A DNA stretch of 64,000 nucleotides from the NCBI GenBank assembly GCA_937967325.1, contig CALBSQ010000053.1, positions 16,506-80,505 of the forward strand, given 5' to 3'. The translations under genes were made by a program, and so were the position numbers. The notes under the pieces were generated by a model that did no database searches, was not told the DNA's origin, and worked only from the letters and a program-made list of their open reading frames with translations. Every line of letters begins with the position of its first letter. The first letter of the stretch is position 1. The DNA is from an uncultured Chloroflexota bacterium. Its GTDB lineage: Bacteria; Chloroflexota; UBA4733. Of this stretch, positions 24,144-33,291 are shown piece after piece.

Positions 24144-25923
24144 GCATCTGCATGCTGTCGCTCTTATCTTGGGCACGGCCTTCCGCGCCGATCCGCGGCG
24201 GGCCGTGATTGTCGTCGTGCGGTCACTGGTCAGCTCATTCCTCTTCGCGACCATGCCCTTCTGGCTGAAGGTGCTAGCCAACGGCGCGGTCGCCCATAGC
24301 ACGCGGCAGGCGCTCCTGGCCGCCGGCGCTGCCGCGGCGTCGGTTACCGTGACGGTCTTCCTGGGCTGGATCGGGACGAACGCCACGCAGCTGCTCCAGG
24401 AGCGCACCAACCTCTCGATCGACGAGCAGTTGGCAAGGCTCAGCCTGGAGGTCCCCGGACTGGAGCACTTCGAGCGGCCCGACTACGCCAACCAGATAGC
24501 GCTGCTGCGGGAACAGCGCGGCGCACTGGCGGGGGCGCTCGACGCCATCACCACAACGCTGCAAGCGGTGGTGCTGTGGACGACGACCCTGGCGCTGCTG
24601 GTGAGCATCCACCCCTTACTGCTGCTCATGCCGGCGTTCGGGCTGGCGACGCTTTGGAGCGAAGAGCGCGCGCAGCGGATCCAGCAGCGCACCAGCGAAG
24701 TCACCGCCGAGCGCGGCCGGACGCTGCGGTACCTCTTCGACCTCGCCACGGATGCCCAGGCGGGCAAGGAGCTCCGCGTCTTCGGACTCAGCGGCGAGAT
24801 CGTCGGGCGCTACGAACAGTTGTGGCGGGAGATCGACCGCGAGCGCCGTCGCGCCGGGCTGCAGGCGGTCCTGCTGACGGCGCCCGGCTGGTTGCTCTTC
24901 ACCATCGGCTACGCCGGAGCGATCGTCGTCGCCGTCTGGCTGGCGGTCTACGGCCAGACTTCAGTCGGCGCAGTGCTGATGACACTGACCCTCGCCGCCG
25001 AGGTACACCGCTACGTGGGGACGGCGACCTACCTGTTCTCCTGGCTGCTGGGCGCGCTGGCGGCGGTGGGCCGGCTGCTCTGGTTGATGGACTACGCCGC
25101 ATCGGCGCGGAAGGTCTCCGGCGATCCTCAGCCCGTGCCGGGGAGGCTCGATCGGGGCATCCGGCTGGAACACGTGTCCTTCTGCTATCCGGGCGCCGGG
25201 ACCGAGGTGCTCGGCGACGTCAACCTCGACCTGCCCGCCGGGTCGACCGTGGCGCTGGTGGGCGAGAACGGCGCCGGCAAGACCACGCTCGTCAAGCTGC
25301 TCTGCGGCCTCTACCAGCCCACCTCGGGCCGGATCACGGTGGATGACGTGGAACTCCATCGGTTCGACGTCGCCACCTGGCGTGCCCAAACCGCGGCCGC
25401 CTTCCAAGACTTTGCCCGCTTCGAGCTCCTCGCGCGCGAGACGGTGGGCGTGGGCGACCTGGCCAGGATCGAAGATCCGGCGGCAGTCGGGATTGCGCTC
25501 CGGCGCGCCGGAGCCGAGGAGCTACCGGCGGCGCTGGCCAATGGGCTGGAGACGCAGCTCGGCAAGGACTGGGAGGGCGGCGTCGAGCTTTCCGGCGGGC
25601 AGTGGCAGAAGCTGGCGCTCGGGCGGGCGCTGCTGCGGGAACAGCCGCTCCTGCTGATTCTGGACGAGCCCACCGCCAGCCTGGACGCGCAGACCGAGCA
25701 CGCGCTGTTCGAGCGATACGCCGAAGCAACCCATCGAAGCGCCGCCGCCAGCGGCGCGATCACGATCCTCGTGTCCCACCGCTTCTCCACGATGCGGATG
25801 GCCGACTTGATCGTGGTACTGGACCACGGAAGGGTAACGGAGGTCGGTAGCCACCGCGAGCTGCTGGCGCGCCGCGGGCTGTACGCCGAGCTGTATGAGC
25901 TGCAAGCGGGGCAGTACCGGTAG
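24136..25923 (+). CDS. ABC exporter, fused permease-ATPase, second half
   Basis: The GTG at 24136 gives 595 residues and overlaps the previous gene. Membrane helices include VVVRSLVSSFLFATMPFWL, AVVLWTTTLALLVSI, WLLFTIGYAGAIVVAVWLAVY and TATYLFSWLLGALAAV. The ATPase has Walker A GENGAGKTT, Q-loop FQDFARFELL, signature LSGGQWQK, Walker B LLILDEPTASLD and SHRF. It most likely pairs with the preceding half-transporter to export a lipid, peptide or drug-like compound. Nothing in the sequence identifies the cargo. Confidence 0.9.
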   Translation: MGKHLHAVALILGTAFRADPRRAVIVVVRSLVSSFLFATMPFWLKVLANGAVAHSTRQALLAAGAAAASVTVTVFLGWIGTNATQLLQERTNLSIDEQLARLSLEVPGLEHFERPDYANQIALLREQRGALAGALDAITTTLQAVVLWTTTLALLVSIHPLLLLMPAFGLATLWSEERAQRIQQRTSEVTAERGRTLRYLFDLATDAQAGKELRVFGLSGEIVGRYEQLWREIDRERRRAGLQAVLLTAPGWLLFTIGYAGAIVVAVWLAVYGQTSVGAVLMTLTLAAEVHRYVGTATYLFSWLLGALAAVGRLLWLMDYAASARKVSGDPQPVPGRLDRGIRLEHVSFCYPGAGTEVLGDVNLDLPAGSTVALVGENGAGKTTLVKLLCGLYQPTSGRITVDDVELHRFDVATWRAQTAAAFQDFARFELLARETVGVGDLARIEDPAAVGIALRRAGAEELPAALANGLETQLGKDWEGGVELSGGQWQKLALGRALLREQPLLLILDEPTASLDAQTEHALFERYAEATHRSAAASGAITILVSHRFSTMRMADLIVVLDHGRVTEVGSHRELLARRGLYAELYELQAGQYR

Positions 25924-26045
25924 ACTGCCGGCGGGAGCTAGAGCACGACCATTATCTGTGCGGCACTCCCAAGCGCCACCACCGAGGCTAGCGATGGCTG
26001 CCGATCGGCTGTTTCTCGATACTGCCTCCGACCAGCCTCGAACGC

Positions 26046-27791
26046 TCACAGTCGCTCGATGGCGGTGCGCAGGCGGCCCATCTCGCTGTCCAGCGCATTA
26101 AACTTGTCTCGCGTTTCTTGCAGCTTGCCGCGCTCGGCTCGGACGAAGCGCACGTAGGGGGCGATCGTTTGGCGGATGCGCTCGAGTGACCGGGCGAGCG
26201 CGGCGACGAACTGCCCCTCCACACCGGCACGGAGCTGACGACGCAGCTCGTCGCTTTGCTGGTGAAAGCGGCGCTGGGCGGACCGCTTGCGGGCCGGAAT
26301 GATGAAGAGTCCCAGCCCGGCGATCACGCTGGCGGCCAGGATGCCGGTGACGTCCATGGCCGCGGTACCCGCGATCAAGGCGATCGCCGCGCCCAGCGTC
26401 ACGCCGCTCACTGCGACCAGCGCCGTTTGCGCCACGCCGTCGCGCATGGAGCCCGCGAGCTGGGCCGCTTGGGACTGCTCGTCGTAGCGATCGACGACGT
26501 CGCGGGCGGCCCGGGCAACGGAGCCGATCAGCTCCCGTCGACTGGAGGTGAACTCCCCACCGATCTGCCCGACGAGTGCTTCGTCGATTCGGGCCTGCCG
26601 GCGCCGGTTGAGATAGTCCACTACTTGCTGCCAGAGACGGAGCTCCCGCTCGGCCATCCAGTCCACCAGCTCCTGCATCTGGGCATCGATGTGCTCGGCC
26701 GTATCGGCGACGACCGTGCGCTCGAACTCGGCGCGCACCTTGCTGGAGTTGAAGAGGTCGAACAGACGCCCGACTCGCAGGGTCTCATCGAAGAAAGCGT
26801 CCGCGCGCTTGTCCAGCGCGTATACGGTTGCATCCACCTGGCTAAGCCGGCTGGCGAAGTCGCGGCGCATATCCCGCTCGTGTTCGGTGAGCTGACCTTC
26901 GATCACCTCGTTTGTATGCGTGTCTTCATCGAGCAGGGCCATACGGGCGTCGGCAGCTTGCTGGTAGCGCTCCAGCAGGCGTGCTGCTACCCCCAACGGA
27001 TTAGCAAGCTTGAGCTTCAGTCTGCTCCGCTCATCGAGCGCCGCCCGCAGGTAGCGCTCGACCGCGGTCATACCGCTAGCTTCGCGCGCGACATCTCCTT
27101 CGGATTGGTCTGGGAGCTTTGCCGCCGCCAAGGCGTCGCGCGCCGACACCGCCAACACATCCGGCTGGAAACCGAGCAGGGCATTGGCGTTGCCCTCGAT
27201 AAAGCCGAGGACGCGCGGGAGGTCGCTGTCCGCCAGGAGGTCGCGCTTATTCAGGATGATGACGGTCTTCTTGCCCCACTCGCGGATCGTCTCCATGAAC
27301 TGGCGCTCGCTCTCGGAGAAAGGGCGGTCGGCGGAGGTGACAAACAGCACCAGGTCGCTGCGTGGCACAAAGCTGCGGGTGATCTGCTCGTGACGCCGGA
27401 TCACGGCATTGGTGCCGGGGGTGTCGACTATGGCCAGATCCCGCAGGAAGGCTGCCGGGATGGTTCGCTCGATCAGCGCTTCACCAGAAACGCGCTCGTC
27501 CGGTTGGTCGCCATAGCGCAGCACGGATACGGCGTCGGTAGTCGGAGTCACCCCTTCCGGTAGGACGGAGCTACCGAGCAGGGCGTTGATGAACGCGGAC
27601 TTACCCGAGTTGAATTCGCCGACCACCACGAGCAGGAACAGATCTTCCAGGTCGCGAATAGCCTGGCCGAGTGTCTCGAGATCGTCGGGAGTTGCCGCGA
27701 ATGCCGCCAGCGCCAGGCGTAGGTTTTCCAGGATTGCGCGCTCGGTCCGCAGGAGCTGCTCCTGGTCTGCCGCCAGCAGCCCTTCCGGCAT
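26046..27791 (-). CDS. Dynamin-like GTPase
   Basis: The start is set at the ATG 27791, after GGAGG. The 581-residue protein has a GTPase domain: P-loop GEFNSGKS (G1), PTTDAV (G2), DTPGT (G3) and NKRD (G4). A long helical stalk follows. Near residues 480-530 two hydrophobic stretches (ALVAVSGVTLGAAIALIAG and DVTGILAASVIAGLGLFII) would insert in membrane. It ends with a coiled tail. Bacterial dynamins of this kind remodel or repair membranes. Its neighbourhood of exporters and small membrane proteins is suggestive but not decisive. Confidence 0.88.
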   Translation of the reverse strand: MPEGLLAADQEQLLRTERAILENLRLALAAFAATPDDLETLGQAIRDLEDLFLLVVVGEFNSGKSAFINALLGSSVLPEGVTPTTDAVSVLRYGDQPDERVSGEALIERTIPAAFLRDLAIVDTPGTNAVIRRHEQITRSFVPRSDLVLFVTSADRPFSESERQFMETIREWGKKTVIILNKRDLLADSDLPRVLGFIEGNANALLGFQPDVLAVSARDALAAAKLPDQSEGDVAREASGMTAVERYLRAALDERSRLKLKLANPLGVAARLLERYQQAADARMALLDEDTHTNEVIEGQLTEHERDMRRDFASRLSQVDATVYALDKRADAFFDETLRVGRLFDLFNSSKVRAEFERTVVADTAEHIDAQMQELVDWMAERELRLWQQVVDYLNRRRQARIDEALVGQIGGEFTSSRRELIGSVARAARDVVDRYDEQSQAAQLAGSMRDGVAQTALVAVSGVTLGAAIALIAGTAAMDVTGILAASVIAGLGLFIIPARKRSAQRRFHQQSDELRRQLRAGVEGQFVAALARSLERIRQTIAPYVRFVRAERGKLQETRDKFNALDSEMGRLRTAIERL

Positions 27792-27934
27792 TCGATCGTC
27801 CTCCACGCGCGGGATACCCCGCCGCTCGCAGCTTAACACGCCGGCTGCGCGGTGATCGTGGAGGATACGCCGGTAGCACTGCCATCATGGTGCGCACGGC
27901 GGCGCCGAGGGGCAACGCGCCCCGTCAACTGGCC

Positions 27935-28615
27935 TCAACGCCCCGGATACGATGGGTAGGCGCGCTCCACCAGAGTGACATGCTTCGCGGTAAACAACGA
28001 GAAGTCGTTGTCCAGGATGACAATGTAGGGCCCGGCCTCCTGCGCCACATAGTGGAAGTCGTAGTGACCGGACACCCGCCGTACGTCGATCGGCAGGGAC
28101 CCATCCGGCGCCTGGAGTCGGAAGGTCAAGTCATTAGCGCCGCCGCTCACCGTGACGGAGCCTTCGAAGACGGTGTCGGGGGCCCAGTGGGCGAACGACA
28201 GCGTCTGGCTCTGGTGGGGACCGACCACCAACGATTCCGACTGATAGGACGGGAGGACGGGAGTTGACGTCGGTTGTGGTGTCGCCGTCGGCTGGGGCGT
28301 GGGCGTTGCCGGCGCCAGCGTCGGTGTCGGCACTGGCGTTGCTGTCGGTTGCGGCGTGGGCGCTGCCAGCACCAATGCCGGCGGGGGCGAGCCTACGCCA
28401 AGGCTGCGGGCAAGCACACCTAAGGTGAGCGTGACGGCCACGAACGCCACAATCCCTAGGACCACGATGCGTGCAGTGGAGGAGGCCGGCGCCTCACCTA
28501 CGCTGCGTGGCCGGGGAGCAAGGCCGTCTCGCGAGGATGAACTCCTCGTCCCACAGTTGGGACAGTATGGCGTCAGACGTTCCTGATGGTGGCCACAGTT
28601 TGGACAATACGCCAT
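27935..28615 (-). CDS. Zinc-ribbon membrane protein with TPxPT linker and beta domain
   Basis: The 226-residue protein has a double zinc ribbon at its start (CPNCG at 4-8 and CPNCG at 18-22). A transmembrane helix follows (IVVLGIVAFVAVTLTLGVLA), then an extracellular linker of TPQPTATP-type repeats, then a C-terminal beta domain (SESLVVGPHQSQTLSFAHW, VSGGANDLTFRLQAPDG, HYDFHYVAQEAGPYIVILDN). The last part resembles the GOLD/emp24-like or bacterial pre-peptidase beta sandwich. It may carry information between cytoplasm and outside. It lies beside the dynamin gene on the same strand. Confidence 0.75.
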   Translation of the reverse strand: MAYCPNCGHHQERLTPYCPNCGTRSSSSRDGLAPRPRSVGEAPASSTARIVVLGIVAFVAVTLTLGVLARSLGVGSPPPALVLAAPTPQPTATPVPTPTLAPATPTPQPTATPQPTSTPVLPSYQSESLVVGPHQSQTLSFAHWAPDTVFEGSVTVSGGANDLTFRLQAPDGSLPIDVRRVSGHYDFHYVAQEAGPYIVILDNDFSLFTAKHVTLVERAYPSYPGR

Positions 28616-28636
28616 GGTTGAGCATAGTAGCGCAAG

Positions 28637-28795
28637 CTACTTGCAGGTGCAACCCGTGCCGATCGCGCAACCCTGGCAGCAGTAGGTCTGCCCACCCATC
28701 GCGAACCCCTGGCCGTTGTTGCCGCGCCACTCCGGCTTGCGCATCCCGCAGTTTGGGCATTTCTCTTCCTGCTGCGCGTGAGGGACGTTTTCCAT
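28637..28795 (-). CDS. 52-residue cysteine-rich metal-binding protein
   Basis: From the ATG at 28795, with AAGGAG in front, 52 codons read MENVPHAQQEEKCPNCGMRK then PEWRGNNGQGFAMGG and QTYCCQGCAIGTGCTCK. Seven cysteines (a CPNCG knuckle and a CCQGCxxxxxCxC tail) and no other feature suggest a small zinc- or copper-binding, metallothionein-like protein. The gap of 21 bases to the zinc-ribbon membrane gene suggests one transcript. Confidence 0.75.
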   Translation of the reverse strand: MENVPHAQQEEKCPNCGMRKPEWRGNNGQGFAMGGQTYCCQGCAIGTGCTCK

Positions 28796-29039
28796 TGCTG
28801 GTGCTCCTTGCTGCCGCGCCGAGCGCCGGCGCCTTCAGCGCACCTCAGGTAGCAACCTCTGTGCCAGGCGCAACTGGTCGCCTGCCGGCGCGGCGCTCGG
28901 ACTCGATTGAGGCTGCCCAGGGATGCGCGCGGCAGTCGTGGCCGGGCAGCTCACCCTTTCGTAGTACGATAGCGTGATGGGGCACGCTTGCCCCCAGCAA
29001 CTTGGCCTCCCGGCCAGTCGAGCGTGAAAGGATCAGCCA

Positions 29040-30629
29040 ATGACTCGTGCGCGCTTCTCGGAGCCTCTCGCGCCTTCACCGCAGTCCCTTTCTCGTCGTC
29101 GAGTACTGTCTTTGCTCGGCGCCGGCGCGGCGCTGCCCCTACTCGCCGCCTGCGGAGGGAGCGTAACCGCCACCACCAGCGCCACCGCTTCTAGCTCGGT
29201 TGCCACGTCCGCCGCTCCCAGTTCGGCTGTCACATCCTCCGCCGCTCCCAGCAGTGCTGGCTCAGCCACGAGCCAGGCGGCTACCAGCTCGGCCACGCAG
29301 GTGTCCTCCTCTCCGACTTCAGCCGCCAGCGCTGCCGCGACTTCGGCGAGTACCACGTCGGCCGCACCATCCGCGGCGGCGGCGACGCCGGCGCCGACGG
29401 CGGTCGTCATCCGACCGGGCGTGACGCCGGTCCGGCTGTGGGTCCACTGGGGTGGGCAGACGCAGGCTACCCTCCAGAAGCAAGTGATCGAGCCATACAA
29501 CAACGGGCAGGGCGCGCAAGACAAGATTCAGTTGGTGGTGGAGCAGAAGGACGACTCCAAGTGGGTCGAGGAGATGACGGCGGCCAAGCTCGGCGGGGAC
29601 CCGCCGGACATCTACCATTCCTGGATCAGCAGCAAGGTGCTCTCCAAGAACCAATTCACCGACCCGCTGCCCGCGGACGAGGCGCAGTACGTGAAGACGA
29701 GCTACTACCCCGGCGCGGTGGAGCGGCTGACCGTCGGGGGCAAGGTCTGGGGCTACCCGACGGAGTTCCAGCCGCTCGGCTACATCTACCGCAAGTCGTA
29801 CTACCAGGAGGCCGGCATCAGCGCGCCACCGACGACGGTCGAAGAGGAGCTCGACATCGCCCAGAAGTTGAATCGGCAGCAAGCTGGATTGAACAGCCGT
29901 ATCGGCTTCATCATCTATAATAGCCGCCTCCCGCAGAATCTCGCCGCCTTCATCGCCCGCTTTGGTGGGCAGATGTACACGCTCGACGGCGATCATCCCG
30001 TGAAGATCGACGTGGCATCGCCACAAGCTATCGACGCGGTTACCTTCTGGAAGAAGATGATCGACGCCGGGGTAACAGAGGGGAAGACCTCGACCTCGAT
30101 GGCCTGGCAGCAGGGGCAGGCCGCGACGGGGGAAATCGAGGTGTGGTTCCCGCTCCTCAGCATCAAGGCCGCCGGCAAGACCGACGTATTCAATGACCTT
30201 GGCGCCACGGCGGTGCCGCCGCACCAGGGTGTGCAGCCCACCTGTTTCTTCTATGGCTATGGTCTGCTGCCCGCCAACGGCTCGAAGCACCCCGATGAGC
30301 GCCTCCAGATGTTGAAGGCGCTGATGCACAAACCGGCCATGCCGTGGTCGCATTTCATCGTCGAGACGGTCGGCTCGCCGCCGGCGCCCCTGGACTATCC
30401 GACCCCGATTCCGGGCTGGACACCAGACTTGACCAAAGGCTATGCGCAAGAGGCCACCAAGATCGCCCAGGCCAACCCAGAGGAGAAAGTGCTGGGACTG
30501 GACGAGATCTCTAAGGCGTACGGCGCCGCCTTGCAGGACATCCTGGCGAACAAGATATCGGTGCAGTCCGGTCTTTCTCAGTTGAACGGCCAGCTTAACC
30601 AGATCCTGCAGCGCACTGATCCGGCATGA
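29040..30629 (+). CDS. Extracellular sugar-binding lipoprotein (ABC transporter), orphan
   Basis: The 529-residue product starts behind GTGAAAGGATC. It has LSRRRVLSLLG (twin-arginine motif, residues 17-27), a lipobox PLLAAC with Cys38, and a Ser/Ala/Thr/Pro linker to about residue 125. The mature part shows family 1 features: VRLWVHWGGQTQATLQKQ, a GGDPPDIYHSWISSKV segment and KVWGYPTEFQPLGYIYRKS. It should bind a carbohydrate-like solute outside the cell. No permeases accompany it. An FAD enzyme gene follows by 65 bases. Confidence 0.9.
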   Translation: MTRARFSEPLAPSPQSLSRRRVLSLLGAGAALPLLAACGGSVTATTSATASSSVATSAAPSSAVTSSAAPSSAGSATSQAATSSATQVSSSPTSAASAAATSASTTSAAPSAAAATPAPTAVVIRPGVTPVRLWVHWGGQTQATLQKQVIEPYNNGQGAQDKIQLVVEQKDDSKWVEEMTAAKLGGDPPDIYHSWISSKVLSKNQFTDPLPADEAQYVKTSYYPGAVERLTVGGKVWGYPTEFQPLGYIYRKSYYQEAGISAPPTTVEEELDIAQKLNRQQAGLNSRIGFIIYNSRLPQNLAAFIARFGGQMYTLDGDHPVKIDVASPQAIDAVTFWKKMIDAGVTEGKTSTSMAWQQGQAATGEIEVWFPLLSIKAAGKTDVFNDLGATAVPPHQGVQPTCFFYGYGLLPANGSKHPDERLQMLKALMHKPAMPWSHFIVETVGSPPAPLDYPTPIPGWTPDLTKGYAQEATKIAQANPEEKVLGLDEISKAYGAALQDILANKISVQSGLSQLNGQLNQILQRTDPA

Positions 30630-30694
30630 GCGGGACATCCCTTCAACTTCGTGTCGGCTGAAGATGGTGGTCTGGCTGCGCGAGCGCTGGTAAC

Positions 30695-32131
30695 GTGGCA
30701 GGAATCCAGGCGCGGGAGTACGACGCCGTCGTCGTCGGCTCTGGACCAAACGGGCTCGCCGCGGCGGTCACGCTGGCGCGCGCCGGGCGCTCCGTCGTCG
30801 TGCTGGAGGCCGGGGACACGCCCGGCGGGGGTGCGCGTACCGAGCCTCTGACGTTGCCCGGCTTCCTGCACGACGTGTGCTCGGCGATCCATCCCCTTGG
30901 CGTGTCGTCGCCCTTTTTTCGGCAGCTCCCGCTTGCCGACTTCGGCTTGCAATGGGTTCAGCCGCCGGCGCCGCTGGCGCACCCGTTCGACGATGGCTCG
31001 GCCGTCCTACTAGAGCGTTCGTTGTCCGCCACGGCGCGCCGTCTGGGGCCCGATGGGAGCAGGTATCGGGCCCTATTCGGTCCGTTGGTCGCCAGGTGGG
31101 AGCAGCTCTGTCCGGAGATACTGGGACCCGTGGCGCACGTCCCGCGACATCCCTTGCTCCTGGCCCGCTTCGGGCTGCGCGCCCTCTGGCCGGCGACTCT
31201 GCTCGCCAAGCGACTGTTCGAGCAAGAGGAGGCCAGGGCGCTCTTCGGCGGCATCGCGGCGCACGCCACCCTCTCGCTCGACCGATCGCCGAGCGCCGCC
31301 TTCGGGCTCATGCTCGGGGCTGCCGGCCACGCGGCCGGCTGGCCGCTGGCGAGTGGAGGTTCGAGCGCGATCAGCGCCGCCCTCGTCGCCTATCTGCAAT
31401 CGCTCGGCGGGGAGGTCCGAACGAGGACGCCGGTCCACTCGCTGGATGAGCTTCCGCCATCACGACTGATCCTGCTGGACGTGACGCCGCGGCAATTCTT
31501 GCGCCTCAGTCGCGACCGCTTGCCTCAGCGCTATCGGGCGCAACTGGCGCGCTATCAATACGGGCTCGGCACCTTCAAAGTGGATTGGGCGTTGGATGGG
31601 CCAATCCCCTGGCGAGCGACGGAGTGCGCCCGCGCCGGCACCGTCCACCTGGGCGGTACGCTGGAAGAAATCGCCGCCGCCCGAAGTACGGAATGGCTGG
31701 GCCAGCCGGCGAGGCGCCCGTTCGTCCTCCTGGCGCAGCCGACGTTGTTCGATCCTTCTCGAGCGCCGGCCGGAAAGCAGGTCGCCTGGGGCTACTGTCA
31801 CGTTCCGAACGGCAGCTCCGTGGACATGACCGAGCGGATCGAGGCGCAGATCGAGCGCTTCGCTCCCGGCTTCCGCGAGCGCATCATCGCGCGCCACAGC
31901 ATGGGCCCCGCGGCCTTGGAGGCGCACAACGCCAACCTCGTAGGCGGCGACATCAATGGCGGCGAAGCGACGCTGCGCCAACTGCTCTTCCGCCCTTCCG
32001 TTCAGCCGGTGTCGTATGTCACGCCACTGGTCAACGTCTACCTCTGCTCCTCCTCCACGCCACCGGGCGGCGCGGTCCATGGTATGTGCGGCTATCACGC
32101 CGCCCGCACAGCCCTGCGCTCCAGCGCGTGA
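30695..32131 (+). CDS. FAD-dependent amine oxidase/phytoene desaturase-like protein
   Basis: The protein has 478 residues from a GTG at 30695. The N-terminal dinucleotide fold is clear (VVVGSGPNGLAAAVTLARAG, then the FAD ribose acid in VVVLEAGDTPGGGARTE). The C-terminal part has GGDINGGEATLRQ and VYLCSSSTPPGGAVHGMCG, which closes the FAD site in the CrtI/PDS-like branch. It would oxidise or isomerise a lipid-like or amine substrate. Carotenoid desaturation is possible, but no carotenoid genes are near. Confidence 0.85.
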   Translation: MAGIQAREYDAVVVGSGPNGLAAAVTLARAGRSVVVLEAGDTPGGGARTEPLTLPGFLHDVCSAIHPLGVSSPFFRQLPLADFGLQWVQPPAPLAHPFDDGSAVLLERSLSATARRLGPDGSRYRALFGPLVARWEQLCPEILGPVAHVPRHPLLLARFGLRALWPATLLAKRLFEQEEARALFGGIAAHATLSLDRSPSAAFGLMLGAAGHAAGWPLASGGSSAISAALVAYLQSLGGEVRTRTPVHSLDELPPSRLILLDVTPRQFLRLSRDRLPQRYRAQLARYQYGLGTFKVDWALDGPIPWRATECARAGTVHLGGTLEEIAAARSTEWLGQPARRPFVLLAQPTLFDPSRAPAGKQVAWGYCHVPNGSSVDMTERIEAQIERFAPGFRERIIARHSMGPAALEAHNANLVGGDINGGEATLRQLLFRPSVQPVSYVTPLVNVYLCSSSTPPGGAVHGMCGYHAARTALRSSA

Positions 32132-32223
32132 GCCGGGGGGCCGGTCGCGGCGATCAGGCAGAACGACGCGTGACGCAACGCATGCCGGGTATCCCAGCGA
32201 GGGCGTCGATCCGCCCATCGTAG

Positions 32224-32775
32224 TCAGGCGCCGGCGATGCTGTTCAGGTCGCCGCCGCTCGTGACCTGCCGTCGCGCTGCCGCGCGGATCAGGCCATCTT
32301 GGGCGCGGACCGCCGCTTGCAGACTCTCATACGGTCCGTGCGACCGGGCATGCGCTAATATCCACCTGCCGTCGGCGGCGTATCGCTGATGCTCTTCCCA
32401 GATCTGCCAGCCGAACGGCCCAGCCAGCACTTCGAAGCGGAGACGCACATCGTTGCCCGCCCGCACGTAACGCAGCCGCGGCGTCGCGGCGGGGTCCCTT
32501 GTTGCCTGCCAGACCGGTCCGGGATACTCCGATGCGGCCAGTAACGCCATCAGCACGCCGGCGTCGATCCCGGAATGCTCGGCGACGGCTTCGACGTCCG
32601 CTTGCCAATGTTGCGGGCGCGGCGCTCGGCACAGGCACAGCCGGAGCGCCGCTTCAGCGGAACAGCCGAGCACCTTCTGGATGGTGGCGACATCGAAGTC
32701 GCCTTTGCCGATCAGGTGGGCGAGAAAGCCCGCACGGTTCATCAGCCGCGCGGCGGCCAGCGGGACATCCTGCAT
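32224..32775 (-). CDS. Uncharacterised protein with helical N-terminus
   Basis: The protein has 183 residues from the ATG at 32775; a GTG at 32787 is also possible. Residues 1-70 are helical (AARLMNRAGFLAHLIGK, TIQKVLGCSAEAALRLCLC, VEAVAEHSGIDAGVLMALL), with a possible helix-turn-helix around VLGCSAEAALRL. The second half is beta-rich (LRYVRAGNDVRLRFEVLAG, WQIWEEHQRYAADGRWI). I do not recognise the family. A DNA-binding or regulatory role is only a guess. Confidence 0.6.
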   Translation of the reverse strand: MQDVPLAAARLMNRAGFLAHLIGKGDFDVATIQKVLGCSAEAALRLCLCRAPRPQHWQADVEAVAEHSGIDAGVLMALLAASEYPGPVWQATRDPAATPRLRYVRAGNDVRLRFEVLAGPFGWQIWEEHQRYAADGRWILAHARSHGPYESLQAAVRAQDGLIRAAARRQVTSGGDLNSIAGA

Positions 32776-32859
32776 GCGGGCAGACACTCCAATCTGCCTC
32801 TAGTATGACTGATCTCTGATCGTAGCGGAAGTACCGGGCCGGGGTGAGGCGCGTGGCCC

Positions 32860-33234
32860 TCAACCGTGCCTGGCCGGTACCAGCTCATCGCTATCGAAGA
32901 ACTCCTTCAGCGCGGCAGCGTTGCTGATGTCGCTCGCCTTGCTGGCGTACACGAGCGTTACCGTCCCCAGGCGCGCCCGGTCCGCCAGGTTGGCCAACTC
33001 CTCTTCTCGTCCCGGCTCCGACAGCTCCTGGCGGTAGCGTGCGCGGAATTCGTCCCACTTCTCCGGATCGTGGTTGTACCAGCGGCGCAACTCGTCCGAT
33101 GGCGCGAGGTCTTTGCTCCAGGCGTCCAGGTTCGCCCGCTCCTTGCTCACGCCGCGCGGCCAGAGCCGCTCCACCAGCACGCGATAGCCGTCGTCGGGGC
33201 TTGCCGGCTCGTAGACACGCTTGAGCTTCAGCAC
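32860..33234 (-). CDS. DUF488 family protein
   Basis: The GTG at 33234 gives 124 residues, the usual size; a further in-frame ATG at 33270 lacks a ribosome-binding site. The motifs are characteristic: LKLKRVYEPASPDDGYRVLV, ERLWPRGVSKERA, WSKDLAPSDELRRWYNHDP, FRARYRQEL and TLVYASKASDISNAAAL. DUF488 proteins are widespread cytoplasmic proteins related to ADP-ribosyl or nucleotide-binding folds, without an agreed function. Confidence 0.85.
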   Translation of the reverse strand: MLKLKRVYEPASPDDGYRVLVERLWPRGVSKERANLDAWSKDLAPSDELRRWYNHDPEKWDEFRARYRQELSEPGREEELANLADRARLGTVTLVYASKASDISNAAALKEFFDSDELVPARHG

Positions 33235-33291
33235 GGATGCCTCATTGCTGCAGTCGCGCGCCGCCCGCATGGCGCCGTGCGGCTAGCCGGT

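Noticed and set aside
26256..27563. A 435-codon open frame opposite the dynamin-like GTPase
   Set aside because: The minus-strand frame has complete G1-G4 GTPase motifs. The plus frame has no recognisable domain and no ribosome-binding site.
28260..28380. Short repetitive DNA that looks like a small repeat array
   Set aside because: It encodes the TPQPTATP linker of the zinc-ribbon membrane protein. Units are irregular and there are no spacers, so it is not a CRISPR array.
30695..32131. Carotenoid biosynthesis (crtI)
   Set aside because: The FAD motifs fit the broad superfamily, but no other carotenoid genes are present and the middle region lacks specific CrtI features I could name.
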